This document shows positions 47,401 through 56,842 of a stretch of DNA of 64,000 nt, piece by piece. The notes under the pieces are model-generated. The model worked only from the letters and a program-made list of their open reading frames with translations. It was not told where the DNA came from and did not search any database. Made by a program: the position numbers and the translations under genes. Numbering within the stretch: the stretch's first letter is position 1; each line of letters opens with the position of its first letter. Source of the DNA: Brachionus plicatilis (taxonomy: Eukaryota; Rotifera; Eurotatoria; Ploima; Brachionidae). Where the stretch lies: the NCBI GenBank assembly GCA_010279815.1, contig QEOQ01000519.1:799239-863238 (forward strand), given 5' to 3'.

Positions 47401-50400
47401 CTATTTTGCAGAAAAATCCAATGCTGACTCTGATCAAAAAAATATCTCGGCTGATGGTAACAACTAATTTTCCAGGGTGTCCATGTATACAAACTGATTG
47501 ATTCTGCCTGTGTAAATAGAGCAACAGCCAGCACCTTTATGATTAATACATCCCCAAATTCCAACCGAACCACCAGCATTCTGTAACTCTGGTAAACAGA
47601 ACTTGGAGTGACACTTATCATTTGCGAAACGTTTTATGAACACTCTTAATTTTCTATTCAATACTTCAAAATTAGATTCATCGCTGAAAATAACTTATGA
47701 CCAGTCTTTAACAGACCATCTTTTTAAGAAGCTTTTTTATAGCAGTAAATGACTTTACAGTGAATTCTCGATTATCGAGACCCACGATTATCGAGACTCG
47801 AGACTTTTTATATAAATTTTTGTTTCCCGAATTTTTTAAATCCTTTTACACGTAAAAAAAAATTGATTATCGAGACTCGAGTCTCGATAATTTTTTTATT
47901 ATCGAGACTATATTTTATAATAAAACTGAGACTTTTAATGTAAAGTTTACTTAATTTTCGAGACCTAAATTATGTCTTATTGAATATTTTTTCAAATGTT
48001 AATTTTCCATGTTATATATAACATATGTTATATAGAAAAATTGATAATTAAAAGCACCATTTTTATTTCTTTTATTCCTTGGTATTAATTTTCAAAATGA
48101 ATCTTGAAAAGAAACGTTTAAACATTTCGCAAAAAATTGAAATTGTTCAATATGCTAAAGCCAATCCAAAAGAGACTCATGTTTTTATTGCTGCTAAAAG
48201 ATTTAGATCACCTGAAAGTGATTTAGATCACCTTGCTGCGATAAAAATCAGATTGGATAGCTTGAAAGAAACAAACAAATCTCAAAAATTGATAACTTCA
48301 TTTTTTGATTTTGAATCTAAATGATATTAATTTGTATAATATACTTTAAATTTTTTATTTTTTTTTAAATAATATTTTTATATAAAAAATTTTCGAGACT
48401 TTTATTTAAAATTGAAAAAGTCTCGAATATCGAATAACGAGACAAAATTATCGAGACTAATATTTTTGTTTCCCAAACGAGTCTCGATAATCGAGAATTC
48501 ACTGTATATTTTTCCTTAATAGCATTTTTCTTACATTGTCTTTATTAACACTAACATTTGGAAACTTAGAACTTAAGTCAGATACTGGTTGTCTATAGCT
48601 TTTTGAAGGATTGATTCTGACCTTTCTAAAAATGTACGATTCATCTCGACTGGTAAGCTTTCGAGGTCTATCAGACCTTGGTAATTCTATGGCCACCGAA
48701 GTCTTCTCATTATTACACTTTGTTGTGAACACGCATTTTCTCGAAACTCTAACTAAATCAGCTATTTCTTGTTGAAACTTTGTCTTATCCTTCAACATCC
48801 CAATTATTTGCCACCTTTACGCTTCAGTTACTTTTTTTTACCCATTTTTATGGAAAAATCAACGAAATGGTATAACTCAATAAAATCACCGATTTTAAAG
48901 CCAAAAATAATCAATGAGGTGTAAAAAGTGCATGTTAACAATAAAAAAAGACATTCCAAACATTGTGTGACAAAAAAAATTTCCAGGAATTGTTAAGAGG
49001 CTGTAAAATTTTAGTAAAAAATGAATGTTCTAAACTTTATAGACTGGTTTTTTTTATGAATTTTATCTAAGTATTTTAAAAAAGATTTTTGGAGTGGTTA
49101 AAAGTTTTTTTATTCACAATTTAAATACAATGGTGATAACGGTATTTTACGAAAAATTACGTAAAATACCGTAAATTAACAAAATTTTACCACATTTACG
49201 TAAATTAACGAAAGTTTTTTTTTTCATAAATTGGTTAAAAAATAGTTATTTTTAAATTGTTATAAAAAAACTTTCTTAAATTTTCGATTTTTGGAAAAAA
49301 AAAACATTTTTTCAAAAATTTTGAATTTTTAATTTTACCAAATTTTACCAAAATTATCTCAAATTACTGAAAATTTACGTAATTTTTCGTAAAATATCTC
49401 TTTTTCACTTTTTGGATTATAAATTAATTTACGTAAAATGTGGTAAAATTTTGTTAATTTACGGTATTTTCAGAGTTGGTCAAAAGTCAAACTTTAAAGT
49501 CAGAATCGTCAAAAGTCAAAGTCAAAGTCTGATTTTGACTTGAGTTCAAAATAATTTCAGAGTGACTTGAGTCTAAAAATTAGGCCGCCAAGCTGGCCGG
49601 CCGGTTTTTTTTTTTTTTTTTAAATTTTTGAATTTATTTTTTTTTTATTAAAAAGCTACTTTTTTTACATAATAAATATATTTTAAATTATAAAATTTTA
49701 ATTTTAACTTGATTTCAAAAAAATAAAATTTAAAGTCAAAGTCCAGACTTGACTTCCAAAAAATAAAATTTAAAGTCAAAGTCCAGACTTGACTTCAAAA
49801 ATATAAAAATTAAAGTCAAAGTCCAGACTTGACTTCAAAAATATAAAAATTAAAGTCAAAGTCCAGACTTGACTTGAAAATGAAAAAAAATTAAAGTCAA
49901 AGTCCAGACTTGACTTTGACTTCATGACTTTGACTTTTGACCATCACTGGGTATTTTACGTAATTTTTCGTTAAATACTGTTATCAAATCACCACTGTAT
50001 CTTTTAACTCATGTTAAGTTAACATGTTCTTATGCTAAGTTAACATTTCTCTTTTGGCTATGAGGCTTTAAACTAATATATAATAATAATAATAAATCAA
50101 AAGTAGTGTTGGGCGGCGGCCAACTTTGGTACTGCCGGACTTGATCGGCCAGTTGGCAGGCCAGTATAAACGGCCTATATTGGCCGTGAATTTAACGGCC
50201 GCATTTTAGACCGTCCGTGAATTGGCCGGCCGTCTGTGGACCGACCTTTCCAGGACCGGCCACAAGACAGACCAATCGTGAAATGGCCGGCCAACTGACT
50301 GACCGACCGTGTGGTAGCCGGCCAAATTTTAGAAAACCGTGAGGTGGCCGGCCAACTGAAAGGCCGTTAAACGACCGACCGTGTGCAGACCGGCCGGCCA

Positions 50401-53129
50401 CAAAATGGTCCAAAAAAAATTTTTACTTGAATGTTTAAAAAAAAAAATTGAAAGGTATTAAAAGTAGAATTTATTATTTATCAAAATTTTGGATCAGGTA
50501 ATTTTTAATTATTAACCCCAAATTTTTTGGATATTTTTCAAAATTCGTTAAATTTTATATATAAATTTATAATTCAGTATTTTAGATAGTTTTTTTATAA
50601 AAACGATTTTAATAAAAAAAAATTAAATTTATAAAAATCGATGATGAAAATCTAATTAGTTTTAAAGTTTATTTCTTTTAAATTTTTAATTTTTTTATTA
50701 ATGCCTTTAAATTTTTTTAAACATCTAAGTAAAATTTTTTCTGCCAACGGTCGGCCGTTTAGCGGCCTTTCAGTTGGCCGGCCACCTCACGGTTTTCTAA
50801 AATTTGGCCGGCCATTTTGCGGTCGGCCCGTCAGTTGACCGGCCTCTTTACGGTTGGTTTTTATTTAGGCCGATAGTCGGACCACCTCACGGTCTTTTAA
50901 AATTTGGCCAGCCAGTCACGGTCATTGACCGTTAAATGAACCGGCCGTTTTTGGCCGCTTTCACCGCCGGCCACGGTCTCAGCTATTTTTTTATTCTGGC
51001 CGGCCACGTGGCCTCTCGACCGGTCCCCAACACTAATTAAAAGAAAGCCTAAAAAAAATATTTTTTTATATGATATAGTTTGTATTATATTATAATCTAT
51101 TTTTATTTGAAATTTTCACTACTTAAAAATTTTTTGATAATTTTTTTTTGGAATGTTCTAAATTTTTTTTGGAATGTAGACATACTGTATATTATTTCTG
51201 AATCATTATCCTGAATAATCGCATAAAACTAAGCTGAAATTAATAATTTTTGAATAGTTGACTAAATGTATTTAATAAAATTTTGCCCACACCTCCGATA
51301 AAAAATTGTCGAAAAATATTTAACATTTAATTTATTGAAAAATTTAAACCAAAACCCAATTGTTAATTATTGTGATCTATTAAGGTATAGTTTACGGAGC
51401 ATTTGCGCTGGGTCCTGCACTCGGATATCTTTTAGCAAGTTTGTTATTGTCAAAATGGGTATACTTGGACCAAGAAGCACCGGTGAGTCAATCAGACCCG
51501 AGATGGGTGGGCAGTTGGTTTTTGGGATTTTTGATAGCATCAGTTCTGGTTCTAATTATATCATTTTTGCTGCTAACTTTTCCAGACGCCATTCACCACG
51601 AAGCCAAGGCAAAAAAAGCCGAAAAAAAAAAGAAAAAAAAAGAGGCCCAAAAGCCAAACTTGGAGACCATTATTGAACAAAACGAGCTGCCCTCGCCAGG
51701 CGTAGATTCTTTGACCAGTCAATTTACAAATTTACCAACAAGTCCTGTGCCAACGCCAATTCCAGAGAAGAAAAAAAAAATCAAATGGAACAAAAAAATA
51801 ATCAACAAAATTGGCCACTCTAGAATAAAATTCAAAAATTTTCTCACCAGCTTGCTCAGACTAGTCCTTAATCTACGATATGTCTTGATTTGTCTAATAA
51901 TGTCCATCGAATGCATTCTAATTGCTTTGTTCACCAACTACATGGTTCTGTACACCCAAAATGTCTACCAAGTGTCCAGTTCTATTTCAAGCATTTTGGT
52001 CGGAGCTGTTGTTGTGCCAAGTGCCATTATTGGCTCAATAGTGGGCGGACTGATAGTCAAAAAGTTCAATCTCTACATTGAGGGATGTGTCCGGTTGATC
52101 ATAGTCAGCTCTTGCATCACTCTGGCCGGAATATTTGTCTTGCTTTTTGTCCGATGTGACACATCGCCCAGCTTTGGCATTGACCAAACAACCCAATCGT
52201 TCAACAGAACATTTGGCAATTGTAACAAGGACTGTGGCTGTCTGTCCAAATACAATCCTGTGTGTGGCCAAGATGAAAATACCTATGTGTCGCCTTGTTA
52301 TGCCGGGTGCAAAGTTATAAAAGAAGAAAATTTGTACGAATGTGGATGTGTAGTGGAAAAGTCAGATGGAAGCGTGGTAAGCCAAGAAGCCAAATTTGGA
52401 AGGTGCTCTGCCCATTGTGATAAATTATTAATTGTCTTTTTAATAGTTGCATTTGTGACTGTTTTTGCAGAGTCACTTTCAATCACTCCAGCCACAATGC
52501 TTTTGCTGCAAATAATTGATAAGCCACTGCAGCCATTTGCACTAGGACTGTTGAGGATGGCAAATATCCTGCTGGCTTACATACCAGCTCCGATAGTGCT
52601 CAGCCAAGTGATCGACAAGACTTGCATTTTGTGGAACAACCCGTGCAAAGGCGACAAAGGAACTTGTCTGGAGTACAAAAACTCAAATTTTCACTATGTT
52701 CTATTCGGAAGTGCTGCCGGAATTAAAATAGTGTCCGGAGTTGTGCTGATAGGATTTTCTCTCTTTGTTCATAAAACATTTATTCTGAGGCGAAGGTACA
52801 GAAGCAGAGCCACGTTGAACCATGATCCCAGCTTTGTGCATACGCCCAAGCAAAAGTATGCCATTGACTCGGAAGTGGCCAGTACTGACAGCAGCTCGAT
52901 TAGTTCGGATGGCAGCTTGGGAATTTTGTACCGCAAAAAAAAGGCCTTAAAGCCTCTTAAAAGAGACGAGAGCAATATAACGCTAAAAAAACATGTTATT
53001 TTTGATGATAGTTATAGTTTGGCTAGCCAAAATGCTAGTTCTTTGGCTTCAAATGATTTTAATGTTGCCACTGATATTCGACAGATTGATGAGCCATGTC
53101 TGGATGAGCTTTCTACTAGCAATTTTTAG
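44454..53129 (+). CDS. OATP/SLCO family organic anion transporter
   Basis: Plasma-membrane transporter of organic anions (solute carrier organic anion family). Two exons, 44454-45183 and 51385-53129, phase 1, give 824 residues. A Ser/Thr/Glu-rich cytosolic N-terminus with a CCKKC cluster precedes the first membrane segment. TM1-2 carry LTQMIQGGYIPAITIDLQTHF. Next comes a large glycosylated loop (several NxS/T), then GAAPLFPLGVTFL. Exon 2 begins GIVYGAFALGPALGYLLAS and contains the OATP signature DPRWVGSWFLGFLI (about residues 284-297). A very basic Lys-rich cytosolic loop follows (EKKKKKKEAQK and EKKKKIKWNKK). Residues about 521-563 form the Kazal-type extracellular loop with paired cysteines (CGCLSKYNPVCGQ, SPCYAGC). 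The cytosolic tail is long and serine-rich. The single intron is 6.2 kb of nested mobile elements. Subfamily not assignable. Confidence 0.93.
45785..46193. repeat. Palindromic foldback element in OATP intron
   Basis: Arms of about 160 bp (45785-45952 and 46030-46193) are near-exact inverted repeats; outer ends GAGCTTTTTTTTAAGAGCTC and complement, inner part with GTGCAACAAATTATGTTGCAC. No target duplication recognised. No coding capacity. Confidence 0.75.
46796..46862. other. GC-rich hairpin tract
   Basis: An isolated GC-rich patch in AT-rich intron DNA. It contains GGGGCGCAGCCCC, a strong hairpin, preceded by GTGTTGAATGGGGTCT and followed by GATTTAGGGAATCCGG. Such a hairpin near a terminus is a feature of Helitron 3' ends, but the CTRR end and a 5' TC partner are not visible, so no element is called. 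Confidence 0.35.
47758..48504 (+). mobile_element. Pogo/Tigger-type non-autonomous element
   Basis: 747-bp element with perfect terminal inverted repeats of at least 24 bp, opening CAGTGAATTCTCGATTATCG, flanked by TA on both sides (47756-47757, 48505-48506). TCGAGAC/GTCTCGA words are repeated inside both ends. It sits inside the Tc1 transposase gene; removing it and one TA rejoins that gene's frame at RKNIKSFTAIKK. It keeps only an internally deleted transposase frame. Confidence 0.88.
48097..48324 (+). pseudogene. CENP-B-type HTH remnant of pogo transposase
   Basis: Begins MNLEKKRLNISQKIEIVQYA, the N-terminal CENP-B/psq-like helix-turn-helix of pogo-family transposases, and ends with SQKLITSFFDFESK, a typical C-terminal tail. 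The DDD catalytic domain between is deleted. At the junction a 14-bp word GATTTAGATCACCT occurs twice about 20 bp apart, which suggests the internal deletion or its repair happened there. Confidence 0.72.
49471..49949. mobile_element. hAT-like MITE of the AGTC family, nested
   Basis: 479 bp with terminal repeats CAGAGTTGGTCAAAAGTCAA and complement CAGTGATGGTCAAAAGTCAA, flanked by perfect 8-bp direct repeats GGTATTTT (49463-49470 and 49950-49957). It lies within the ACGTAAA-type MITE. The right half is a tandem array. Confidence 0.9.
49711..49920. repeat. Tandem array of AAAGTCAAAGTCCAGACTTG unit
   Basis: Five copies of a unit of about 40 bp sharing TTAAAGTCAAAGTCCAGACT and differing mainly in the A/T-rich linker. 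It expands the interior of the nested AGTC MITE. The unit is itself partly palindromic (GTCCAGACTTGAC). Confidence 0.88.
50104..51035. mobile_element. GGCCGGCC-rich hAT-type foldback element
   Basis: 932-bp element with terminal repeats TAGTGTTGGG / CCCAACACTA and flanking 8-bp sequences ATCAAAAG (50096-50103) and ATTAAAAG (51036-51043), differing at one base. Both subterminal regions are GC-rich arrays of GGCCGGCC, ACCGTGAGGTGG and related words in opposite orientation, around an AT-rich core. Ends and target size fit a non-autonomous hAT element. Frames inside it are by-products of the repeats. Confidence 0.82.
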
Positions 53130-53577
53130 AAGATGACAATTTTAAATTTTTTTTATTTTTTTTTTATGTTAATTTTAAATTTTTCATTTTATTCTCTGAT
53201 TATAGACAAAAAATAAAAATTTTTCCATGTTTTCTGGTTCAGAGATCGATTGTGATCTGGAACTTGGCTTTCAGGTTTTTTTTTTAAACCATTTTTTAAT
53301 TCTTAAGTTTTTAAGAATTTTTTTTGCAGGAGAATAATTTATTTTAGTGTCAACACACGTGAATGTTAACTTACCGGTAATGATTATTTTTGAATTGGTT
53401 AAGTATGAAATGTAGTTGTCTGAGAGATGATAAATACGAGAAAAATTATTTTTAATAAAAAAATATTGTTTATATAAATTTCTTTTTTTTTTAATTATGA
53501 TTAATAAATTTTTTGAAATTAAAAGTTTGAGTTTATTTATTTTTACATCAACAACAAAAAAATAAACAATGCACATT
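53130..53577. other. OATP 3' region
   Basis: Downstream of the transporter stop. AATAAA near 53211 is a plausible polyadenylation signal. The rest is AT-rich with no gene. Confidence 0.45.
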
Positions 53578-54990
53578 TAAATGGTAACTTAAAAAATATT
53601 AACAGATTTTAAAATCAGTTCGGCAACTTGATCATATGATCAAAATTTAATATATTAAAATAGCATAATTGTTTGGCTTGTATTTAACTGAGCATTAAAT
53701 AAATACTGAATGAGCATTAATTTTTAAAGGTATTAGCAGTAAATTAAAATCATTAAAAAATCTCTAATTGAGCATTAATTTATCATTTATTTAGCATTAA
53801 ATTAAATATAAACAAGCATTAATAAATTTAAACATTAACAATGAGAAAATTTTTTTTAGCATTATAAAACCAGTAAATGAGCATTAAATTTTTAACAAAG
53901 TAAAATTAATAAAACCATTATTGTACTAATAAAGCACCTTTAGCTTTTGCAGGTCTGCCTCTTTTACGTTTGCTACCAATTTCGACATTTTTAGCCTCCG
54001 GAGGTGGTTTGCAATATTTCAATCTTATTGACATCCCGATGATATGTTTGCACATGTAATTTTTCAAAAACTCCGGACAGCTGCAAGTACTTTTTTCCAA
54101 TCGTCGTTTCTTGTAATACAAACACACCATATACCAAATTAAACATTTTTGAATGTATCAAATGAATTGAATTTCGCATTGTCATATCGGTGTATTTCTT
54201 TATCAGAAATCTTAATTACATCTTTAGCTGGTAAATAATACATTATTTCATTGTCAGTTTCTTTTTCAATCACTTGTTTATTTAACTTTGCCCAATTGTA
54301 ACCATTTGTCCAATCAGAAAGTTTAATTGTCGTATTTTGCTGAAAAACTTTTGCATTAACTGTGGATGGGTTTCGTTCAATTCACCATTTTTTTACAATC
54401 GAAAGTGCAACAACAGTGAAACTAGAAAGCACTAAACGATCACTGAGTGTAACTTCATCTTTAATTGCACGATTTGTTGCTTTAAGTGAATTATTTGTGC
54501 TTGGAGTAAATAGTTGCAATCCTTCGTACCAACCATCTTTTGTCATTTTATGTAAGACGTAAGTTTTTTCATCGTATTTGTATTATACAAAATGTACCGA
54601 TACATAGTAAAAAGTACTTAATGGTAGCACTGTTAAGCAATTAATGTTGTTGTTTTTTTAATTAATGTAAATTTTTTAAAATAAATGTTGTTCTTTTTCA
54701 AATTAATGTAATTTTTTTTAAATTAATGTTAACTGCAAATTTATAATGTTCAAAAAATTTAATTAATGCAAGTTTGATATAATAAATGCACGCTTAAAAT
54801 AATAAATGCACGTTTAAAATAATTAATGCTTATCCAATATAATTAATGTTGTTTCAAAGAAATTAATGCTAAATATTATTATTGTTCAAATCAATTAAAT
54901 TAATGCTCATTTAAATATAAGTCTAATTGTTTCAGCATAGCATTAAAATCTAACAAACACACTCACTTAATAACACCCTTAAATCACTGT
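53578..54990 (-). mobile_element. MULE B: deleted element with GCATTAA arrays
   Basis: A transposase 3' part is bracketed by two motif arrays. At the left (about 53690-53895) at least seven copies of AGCATTAA; at the right (about 54620-54910) about a dozen copies of the complement TTAATG(C) or close variants. The opposite orientation at the two ends mirrors MULE A. Outer ends and target duplication are not clear to me, so the boundaries are approximate. Confidence 0.65.
53926..54560 (-). pseudogene. MULE transposase C-terminal half with SWIM finger
   Basis: Minus-strand translation in pieces: PSTNNSLKATNRAIKDEVTL with SDRLVLSSFTVVAL, the conserved block that follows the DDE core of MULE transposases; then YDNAKFNSFDTF. 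After a frame change comes CSCPEFLKNYMCKHIIGMSI, a complete SWIM zinc finger (CxC...CxH), and a basic KRKRGRPAKAKGAL tail. There is a stop after VKKW and at least one frameshift. The catalytic core has been deleted. Confidence 0.8.
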
Positions 54991-56201
54991 TCTGTGCAAC
55001 CAAAAATTTTTTTTATCAAACTGAAAAAAAATTAACTTATTAATTAAAAGAATATGGAATATTTAATTTTATAAGAAAACAAATCAAATATTTATTTATA
55101 AATAGTTTATTAGCAAAAAGAAATTTGGTAAAAAAAAGGAAAAAATACAAAAAGGATTTATGAAAATCAGAATGAAAACCCTCTGAATAGTTGTTTGTTC
55201 TTCGTCTGCCCGTTTTGTGATGGTTCCACATTTTCGGCGAAAAGTTACCATTTAGCCACTGCTTAATAAAATACTTAACAAACTTAACCATTTGAACTGT
55301 TGTACACGACATCTTATCAATTATAATTTTGAATGCTTGTTCGAGATTTTCGACTGGCATTAAAGGTAGTATTAAAAACCTGCGAACCCAAAATCTAAAT
55401 GCCCAATCGATGCTACCCATGCAAATACGATTACGGTAAAAAAAAAACGTAAAATTACGATTTTTATTTAAAAAGTGTGAAAAAAACGTTTAATAATGAG
55501 ATTTTTTTAATTTTTAGCATCCAATTATAATATAACTTTGCTTAAATCCATTTTCGGAAAAATTTTTTTTACCGCTTGGCAGTAATGAAACCAACAACCT
55601 TTGATTTCGACGATAAGCGACAATTCGAAATCCGATAAAAATCTTTTTAAATTTACATTATAATTCTTGTTTCGTACGAATTCTAATGCCTCAATATAAG
55701 TTTCGATGTTTTTTTTTTCAACGAAAACATAGGCACATGCTATAATAACGTTCTTGTAAACACAATCAATCGTAAGCACTTGGTAAAACAATTTTAGACA
55801 ATATTTGAAAATATCGTTAATTCGATATATTCTTCGGACTCTTCTAATATTTCGGTTGCCGTGTCAGAATAGACTATTAAAATTCTATTACCATTTTTGT
55901 TCCCATTGTCCCATTGGAAAAATTCTTTATGCTCGCCATTGACTTGTATAAATTTTTCGGGTATTGCCCTTTATGTCACCAGTGACTTTATGTCAATTTG
56001 GTGACTAGGTATTTTTTCTGACTGGTCACATATTTACTGGTCACCTAATATGTGACCAGGCAATATTATTATTAAAATAAAGAATTTTTTTTTAAAAATT
56101 TTATTATTTAAGTGACCAGTTATAAAATTTTAGACCAGTTTTTTTATTTACGTGACCAATTTATATATTATTTTAAAATTATAAAAATTCAATAAAAAAA
56201 A

Positions 56202-56579
56202 TTATTTATGCATTTTTGCGATGTGTTGCTTTACACAACGCTCATTTTTCATTAATTTCCCGCACTCCGGGCAAGCTATTGGGTTTTTATGTTTGATAAG
56301 AACTTTTTTTGGAGCAGACTGTGTCGCTTCAGAAGCAATTGGTGCTTCTGATGCAATTTTGAAGACTTTTCTTTTTTTTTTTACTGGATTTAAACTAAGC
56401 TTGCAATTGGCTACACCAACCTCTTCAAAATCTGATTCAAAATTTTCTTCATGATCTGAATCGGTGCCATTTGCCAAAAAATCACTCTCTTTTATTGTAA
56501 TTGTTTCCATATGTGGATAACTTTGAAAAGTACCTTTTGAGTGTTTTACTTTGGCATAAATGCTCTCATCGATCTCCAC
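56202..56579 (-). CDS. C2H2 zinc-finger protein carried by element D
   Basis: Intact 125-codon frame filling most of element D. The N-terminal half is acidic (DSDHEENFESDFEEV); a basic patch PVKKKRKVFK looks like a nuclear localisation signal. An Ala/Ser/Pro linker (ASEAPIASEATQSAPKK) leads to one C2H2 finger at the very C-terminus, ACPECGKLMKNERCVKQHIA ending in KMHK. There is no DDE or other catalytic motif. The finger keeps all four zinc ligands (C, C, H, H). The frame being open while the host MULE and the inserted LINE are both broken suggests it is recent or was kept by selection. One C2H2 finger with an acidic region could bind DNA weakly and recruit a partner; that is inference. Confidence 0.6.
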   Translation of the reverse strand: MEIDESIYAKVKHSKGTFQSYPHMETITIKESDFLANGTDSDHEENFESDFEEVGVANCKLSLNPVKKKRKVFKIASEAPIASEATQSAPKKVLIKHKNPIACPECGKLMKNERCVKQHIAKMHK

Positions 56580-56842
56580 AATTTTGACTTTACCACCTAA
56601 TTTTATATTTTTTTTGTCAATGTCAACCGTACCGTATATTTACAATTAAATTTTATTTAATTTAAAATAAATTTTAGTGACCAAATGTTTATTTAGGTGA
56701 CCAGGTTAAAATTATTTATAAACATTTTTACCAAATAAATAATTTTTACTGATCACATATTAGGTGAGCAGGAATTATGTGACCAATCAGAAAAAATACT
56801 TGGTCACCAAATCGACATAAAGTCACTGGTCACATAATATGT

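Larger units (their letters stand above)
47113..48798 (-). pseudogene. Tc1-type transposase pseudogene
   Basis: The N-terminal part (48798-48505) encodes a helix-turn-helix region with RSDRPRKLTSRDESYIFRKV, the GRPR/DNA-binding segment of Tc1 transposases. It breaks at the pogo-type insertion and resumes at 47757 with VIFSDESNFEVLN (first catalytic Asp), GGSVGIWGCI, QNRANSHTAHS in place of the usual QDNAxxHT (second Asp lost to Arg) and SPDLNPIENLWSYID (final catalytic Glu). It ends at 47113. Several stops and frame changes occur (for example just before VIFSDE), so it was dead regardless of the insertion. Confidence 0.85.
47080..49046 (-). mobile_element. Tc1/mariner-type transposon, interrupted
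   Basis: Terminal inverted repeats are still recognisable: left TTACAAAATTTAGAACATAA near 47085 and, in complement, CAGTCTATAAAGTTTAGAAC ending at 49046. Between them is a broken minus-strand Tc1-type transposase gene with a pogo-type element (47758-48504) inserted in it. Located in the OATP intron. Confidence 0.75.
49128..49997. mobile_element. ACGTAAA-family Tc1-type MITE, interrupted
   Basis: Ends CAATGGTGATAACGGTATTT and, in complement, CAGTGGTGATTTGATAACAG, flanked by TA. Inner sequence of ACGTAAA words with a long internal inverted repeat. A second MITE (49471-49949) is inserted in it. Located in the OATP intron. Confidence 0.75.

Noticed and set aside
49711..49920. Possible CRISPR-like array
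   Set aside because: Regular 40-bp units in eukaryotic DNA with near-identical linkers rather than unique spacers; it is a tandem repeat inside a MITE.
50192..50413. Minus-strand 73-codon frame
   Set aside because: Its Gly/Arg/Pro-rich text is a translation of the GGCCGGCC arrays of a foldback element.
51719..52975. Several minus-strand and alternative plus-strand frames inside OATP exon 2
   Set aside because: Shadows of the transporter frame, which has the OATP signature and Kazal loop.
56221..56454. Plus-strand frame opposite the zinc-finger gene
   Set aside because: Shadow of the minus-strand frame that has an intact C2H2 finger.
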